From contig OY747712.1 of the NCBI GenBank assembly GCA_963556495.2, positions 25,584,235 through 25,648,234 of the forward strand: a stretch of 64,000 bases of DNA. Reading direction: 5' to 3'. Shown one piece after another: positions 58,487-64,000 of this stretch. A model generated the notes under the pieces. It was not told where the DNA came from, made no database searches, and saw only the letters and a list, made by a program, of their open reading frames with translations. A program made the position numbers and the translations under genes. The DNA comes from Valencia hispanica (Eukaryota; Chordata; Actinopteri; Cyprinodontiformes; Valenciidae). Every line of letters starts with the position of its first letter. The stretch's first letter is position 1.

Positions 58487-59367
58487 AGTGGAACTGAACC
58501 CCATGAAAAAGCATAACCCCACCCCTAGACAACATTTGAAAAATTCTACAAAGTGGGTAGTGCCAGGAGCCGCGGAGGGGCGTGGCCAAGTGTGGAGGAT
58601 GTGCGGAGGGGGGAATGTGGGGTTGTGGTCAGGAGGACAGTGACACCTCGCTTAAACTGACACTAAAACGTGGAGAGTGACCGAAGCAACGTTGGCAGTT
58701 TTGCGACTGATCGAAGTTCATCTGTTTTGAATGCAGCACCAGAACGCCGCCCTCAGGCAGTGTTGACTCAGCGCCCTGAGCCAGCGGATCTCCTCCGCCG
58801 TCACCGGAGGTAGAGGGAGGCTTTATGGAGCTCAGCGGCCCCGAGCCGTATCAATTCGTGCCGCTGGCTCAGGGTGCTGAGTCAGCGCTGCCCGAGGCTG
58901 GCGCGGCTGAGGCAGAGGGAGACAGGATGGGTCCAGTCCCTGAGTGGTAATGCTAACACAGGCTAACGTCCAAAACAGTATGTTAGCTATGCTAACTAAG
59001 TGCTAATGTGATAATAATGGTAGCCTGAAAAATGCAATACAACTCCAAACTCGCCATGGGGCGAGTGTGTCTGAGAGATGGTTTTATACCCAAACCCACG
59101 GTGCGTGTCTGTGAGACCATGCCTGTGACGTAAAGAGTGGAAAAGATGTACCACTCTCTGCCAATCACAAAATTCAAATGCAGTACCCACCGTTGAACCC
59201 TAAGAGGGCAGCACTAAGATGTTTTTAGACCAGAAAGTGTAGAATTAAATACGTTTGCAAGAAAATATAAAAAAATTCCCAGAAACTGAAAGATTGCATT
59301 GGTAAAGACCCATTTTACAGTTATAAGCAAAAGAAAAAAGTTGTTTTGGGGTTTAGTTACTCTTTAA
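58483..59367. mobile_element. TTAA-flanked MITE, family 2, copy B
   Basis: Left end TTAAAGTGGAACTGAACCCC, right end (inverse) TTAAAGAGTAACTAAACCCC. Inverted relative to copy A at 17,799-18,702; carries the same GC-rich GAGCCAGCGG core. Confidence 0.85.
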
Positions 59368-59411
59368 GTATTAAGTGCATAACCTATCTAGTGCTTGTCT
59401 AGTAGATTCTA

Positions 59412-60561
59412 TTAAAGAGGGGGTATTATGCTAAATTGACTTTCTGAAGCTTTATACAACCTTACGTACTCAGCCGAGAGCCTTGCCCCTGCAGAGCTCC
59501 CCTACCCCTCCCCACCCCTCACAACTCAGACTGAGTCCCAGGTGCAGTACTTATCACACACCAGCTGCAGCTGCATGTCTTTTGTGGGATTTTCTTTCCG
59601 ATTCCGTGCATGCGGCAATACTGAAGGGGGAGTGTCAGAAAGAGTAGGAGGGTCTTAGAGAGGCACAGGCGAAAATCAAGGCATCCAATACGGAAGTAAA
59701 TTTCTTTAAGGTGGATTTGAATATGACAGAATTTTAAAAGACTTATGGCACGTTCACACCGGTCAGCGCTTCCAGGCGTCAAATCGCTCAAACGGACGAA
59801 AGTCGAAGCTTTAAAATTAAAACCCAGCTGCTTGCACACTTTGTAGTCTGCATCGGCGCGTCGGGGCATCAGCGCATCACGTCATTACGTCAGCGTGCGG
59901 TCGTGGATTTGTCTGTTGCTAATTGTTAACAACATGGCGGACCATGTCGAGTGCCTTGGGTTTATTTAACTAATGAAGCCACACAAGCCAGACAACGTCA
60001 TCTAACACATAAGATAGTTAAAAGAAAAATATTTAACTGCTTACCTGGCACTCAAATATCCTCCGATATCTTCTTCAAAATAAAATCCGATCTCTTCCTT
60101 TCTTTGTAAAAAGACGAAGACGGGTCATACAATTCACGAACATTACACACAGCGACGGTAAGTTGATCCTCCATCTTGAATGAAAAACTTGCCGATCCAC
60201 CCATGGAAGGAGTAACTACGTCTGTACAAAGAGTCGCTCTGATTGGTTGACGCCCCACGTTTGCTGCCCGAAAGTTCAGTTTTCCCAACTTCACGCAGCA
60301 GCCGCTCCGACGGTCCGTCAGCGCATCCGGACAGCAGCCGCGTGGACGTGCTGATGCGGGCTGCGCCGATGCGCGCGACTTGCTGCGGAGCAGCTTGGCG
60401 CCCACTAGATGCGCAGGTACCATAGACATGCATCTAATCTAGCTGCCCTGCTGCCTGGACGTGCTGACCGGTGTGAACATGCCATTAAGGTGACAATTTT
60501 AATGGAGTGTGCTATAGAAGGGTAATATGTGCCTGGAAGAAGCAGAATACCCCCCCTTTAA
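59412..60561. mobile_element. TTAA-flanked MITE, family 4, with nested element
   Basis: Left TTAAAGAGGGGGTATTATGC, right (inverse) TTAAAGGGGGGGTATTCTGC. Its own sequence is about 410 bp; the rest is the nested Harbinger-type element. Confidence 0.75.
59746..60484 (-). mobile_element. Harbinger-type MITE with residual MADF-like coding sequence
   Basis: Ends TGGCACGTTCACACCGGTCA and GACCGGTGTGAACATGCCA, flanked by TTA on both sides (59,743-59,745 and 60,485-60,487), the 3-bp TWA duplication typical of PIF/Harbinger. On the minus strand near 60,174-60,052 an open frame reads MEDQLTVAVCNVRELYDPSS then FYKERKRSDFILKKISEDI, the pattern of the start of a MADF/Myb-like domain as in the second Harbinger protein. 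The rest is GC-rich without a transposase. Confidence 0.65.
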
Positions 60562-60649
60562 GGTTACATTTCTGTATGAAAAAGCTTTTTTCATTGGTCT
60601 AATTCAATTTTCAAATTTTCAGCAAAGCTGAACATTTATTTTCCATTAA

Positions 60650-60650
60650 G

Positions 60651-60733
<83 letters not shown>
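60650..60733. repeat. (TA)n microsatellite
   Basis: About 84 bp of TA dinucleotides followed by a short CA run. Confidence 0.96.
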
Positions 60734-60741
<8 letters not shown>

Positions 60742-60742
<1 letters not shown>

Positions 60743-62635
60743 TGGGTGTAATAAATTCATATAACATCCAAGTAAATTTTTTACATACATACAAACATAC
60801 CAGATTAGATTGAGATGCACACATAGGTTTTGATCTATGATACAAGCTGTACAGTCAATACTTCAATTATGATTTAATTTCAGAGACTAGTGCTATTTTT
60901 TGAGGTGCATATCTGTATTTGCTCTCTAACACTAGAAATCCTCCTAGGATGCCACAAGGTACTTGGTGTTCTGTGAATACTGTTAACTAATGAATGTACT
61001 GCTACACTTATGACCAGCAAAATCCTAAAATATTCAGATGTAACTGAAGTGACTCACTGAGGACTGATGGAGACATACTTAAGTGGGAAATCTGCTGAAG
61101 TAGTGTAAAAGCAACAACCTTATCCAAAGACAACCAACCTTATCAGAAAGAAAAGTCCTAATCCCACTGTATTCACACAATCATCACTTCCCTTATTTGA
61201 AGTGAGATTTTTTAAGCAGAGTGAGAAATCGGGAGGAAACATGAGTCTCACTCCAAAAGAAGTGATAGTTGGCAACTCTGTATGATGATAATGGAAACGG
61301 TAGCAGAAATGACTATAATGAGCCTATAACATTTAAATGAAATACCAATTTAACACACTGACTAACTTTATTATCTTGAACACAGTATGGATATTTCTGG
61401 AGATATTATTTGTGGACACATTAAGAGAAAAAAAGTGAAAAATATGATTATTGGTTGGGTTGAGCCAGATGTTTTCCATCATCACCGATCCTATTGTTAC
61501 ATCTAATTCGATTTTACATATATTGTTTGATAACTCCTACATCTGAGGAATCATATGGCAGAATGTTTTGCCCTCTCAAACCTTTAGCAAATTAGCAATG
61601 CAAGATCCTACCTGTTACTTTGCTGATTATTATTCACACTCAATAGAAGTGTGCAAGCCTGCATTTTAATGAGAAAAGTCTGTTAGGCACAAACCCTCAA
61701 GAACACCTATCTTCATCGTAACTCAAAAGGATTCAAGTTATAAACTGCATAAAATGTATTTAATTGATTAATTCATCTGGTAAAATTAATATGGTAACTG
61801 CAGAATACCTACTCATAAACTAAATATGATTTTCTTATTGATTTTCCTATTTTGCATTACAGATAGGTACAGTTTTAATTCAAAGAAGGAAAATCAATAA
61901 ATATCTTGAACTTAGAGTCCTAATTAAATAATACAAATCTTAATATAAACATGCAGCTGTTGGTCTGTCGGCAAGGCAAATGATTAGAATTTAGATAACC
62001 ACTGAAAACAACATAATGGTGTCAAACAAAAGCTACTAGGTTATTCACATCTATAATCAGAGTAGAAACCACCCAAGACGTTAAGTATTAGACAAACCAA
62101 CATAGCAACTGACTCTATTGACTTGAGGAAAGACTTTGATTTAACCCCACCACACACGAATAGCAGCTTGACATAACGATCACAGGCAACTGAGATGCTT
62201 TCCTGCCGAAAATCAATGTTGCTGTTCAAAACAGCACTAGCAGCCTATTACGAGTTGTGGAAGTCACCATACACTGCAACATGTACAATGATAATAACTG
62301 GATGTAGCAAAAGCGGGTGAAGTATCTGATGGTATAAAAATCTGATTTCTGTCAGAAACAAAATGAAACACTATGTGAAGGTTTTTAAAATGGCTTTGTT
62401 ATTAATGACATAAAATGATTAGAGCAGTTCTATTCTATTCTATTCGCTAGATGCTTTGGTCCCAGCAGTGTTATGATTTTCCAAACAAAGATGACTTTGA
62501 ATAGAGTCTACTAAACTAAACCACTACTAAACTACTAAACTTCAAACAAACCTTTACTATTCCTTTAAAAGTCTCGTTTACTGAGAAACTTTGTAATATT
62601 TGTTCTTTTTGAAATACATTTGGTCACTCTGAGTG
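60742..62635. other. No gene seen
   Basis: AT-rich unassigned sequence; no domain in any frame. Confidence 0.4.
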
Positions 62636-62639
62636 GGAG

Positions 62640-63345
62640 TCTCCTCCCCTTCCAGTGGGCCCATCGGTCCCCTGACTGAAAAAAAAGAAAAAAAGAATGA
62701 AAGTCACTGTAGCGAAAAAGTTATTTTCTGGACAGCTTTGGCTTACACCCTGAACCACACATATGCTGTATCTCAATTTAAATGATAATTAATGATGTGC
62801 ATTTCGACTGTATTTTTCATGTGATTTGTGATTTATTTGCTTGTATAAATTCGTAATCAAAATGATTACAAATCAGAAGTCGCATAAATGATGTCATGTT
62901 AGCTAGCCCTAGCTAGCTCTTGAAATACTTACCGAGACCTTGTAGAGCTTGTCCTGCATGCTGATTCTCACTCAACCGACGATTTCTTCCCCAGCATAAC
63001 TGCCACTTTCCACATGGCCAGATTTATAGTGATTTTCTCCACGTTTAATGCTCCTTTCTTCGTCCTGGAAGAAGCTTGCTAAACTCATTGATATTTTTCT
63101 TCTTCTTCTTCAGTTGTAGTCCACTACTTGTATTCACACAAGACCTAAAGTGACTTTTGCAGCTGGTCAAAAATTAGCGCTTTCTCTGCATCAAAAAGTG
63201 TCTTTAAAATTTTGGACATCATATTAAATCCATGGAACTTTTCAAAATAACTTCAGAAAATAACTTTTATCGTTCCATTGACTCTCATTAATTTTTTTTT
63301 GACAGTAGGGGACCGATGGACCGGAAGTAGAAGGTGCGTGAATTA
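62640..63345. mobile_element. Probable MITE with CATCGGTCCCC inverted ends
   Basis: Left CCATCGGTCCCCTGACTG followed by an A run; right, after a T run, GACAGTAGGGGACCGATGG. The inverted arms are about 30-40 bp; exact borders are unclear. Confidence 0.55.
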
Positions 63346-64000
63346 GGCTCCCAGTTCTATATTCATGCTGCATGTGAACATTTTCTTAAATCCCCATTAG
63401 CCAAGGAAAGGAAAATAGACGACAAAAACGAACAACTCAGAAAAAGCCATTCCCTTCTACGTCGCAGAGAAAATCAGTATTGATGGTTGTGCCTACCTTG
63501 AGTTGCGACCACCCATGGGAATGCTGTGAAGAGAGCAGAGCGCATCTCTGCCATAGACTGTAATTAAAGATTGACAAAGCCTCTGTGACATCACCCGTAG
63601 GTTTCTAAAGAGCTGAATTAAAGCCAACTGGGCGGTTCCCACCACTGCCATCTTGGCTGCGTCTCGTCACCCCCGGAAATACAAAAAATAGGCAAAGAAG
63701 TGGAGCTGAGAGTGGGGCTGTGAGGGTGGGGTAGTTATTTCAAAGCCCCTCTGGGCCAAAGGCTTATCAAATATTTCTGAAGGTTTCAGGAACACACACT
63801 ATACACATACATTTCTTACAGCAACGCAAGAGGGAGGTAGCATCATGCTATGGGTAATCATCATGGAAGAAAGTAATACTTTGCAGCTAAACAGGACTTC
63901 AAATTCATAGAGGCAAAATATCCCCCACCACTCTGAATGTAAGCTGAGACTGAATTAGTGGGTCATCTATCACAATATATGTAAACCACAAAGTACTGGT
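63346..64000. other. No host gene seen; repeat-like sequence
   Basis: 63,548-63,680 (AGACTGTAATTAAAGATTGA, CATCTTGGCTGCGTCTCGTC) has the look of a common fish interspersed repeat, but no ends are clear. Confidence 0.35.

Noticed and set aside
60243..60433. GC-rich overlapping frames as a gene
   Set aside because: They fall in the GC-rich interior of the Harbinger-type MITE; only the MADF-like start is noteworthy.

Overview
The window is nuclear DNA from a teleost (ray-finned) fish. The evidence is GT-AG introns, desmosomal cadherin genes with vertebrate exon phases, and a dense load of fish-type transposons: Rex3/RTE-like and L2-like LINEs, Tc1-like elements, TTAA-flanked and Harbinger-type MITEs, and long AT, CA and TC microsatellites. 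The species cannot be told from what I can see.

Two intact protein-coding genes carry the biology. A desmoglein-type gene (14 coding exons, about 1090 aa) lies on the minus strand from 35,305 to 24,935. A desmocollin-type gene (16 coding exons, about 907 aa) lies on the plus strand from 42,040 to 53,250. They are head to head, about 6.7 kb apart, the same divergent arrangement known for the vertebrate DSC/DSG cluster. Both encode signal peptide, furin site, cadherin repeats, one membrane span and a plakoglobin-binding tail. Their protein products are the two halves of desmosomal adhesion in epithelia and heart muscle.

Region by region: 0-5 kb holds transposon debris (hAT/ZMYM-like exon, Tc1-like remnant, a TTAA-flanked MITE, a LINE fragment split by a MITE). 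From 5.05 to 10.4 kb there is a broken, shortened second copy of the desmoglein gene. It keeps pieces of exons 1, 2, 11, 12, 13 and 14, and has lost the cadherin-repeat exons at a LINE junction. From 10.4 to 24 kb there is a transposon-rich tract with a 703-bp foldback element, a two-gene transposon remnant (zinc-finger transposase fragment plus a P2X7-ballast-like gene), a THAP-like exon, a beta-tubulin processed pseudogene, and a Rex3-like LINE with a fully open reverse transcriptase nested in a Tc1-like element. From 24 to 53.7 kb lies the desmoglein/desmocollin pair with intronic LINE and MITE insertions. From 53.7 to 64 kb there is no host gene, but MITEs are stacked and nested there, including two TTAA elements that share one TTAA and a Harbinger-type element inside another MITE.

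All exon boundaries were read by eye from splice signals, frame continuity and comparison of the two cadherin genes; none was checked by alignment software or transcripts.
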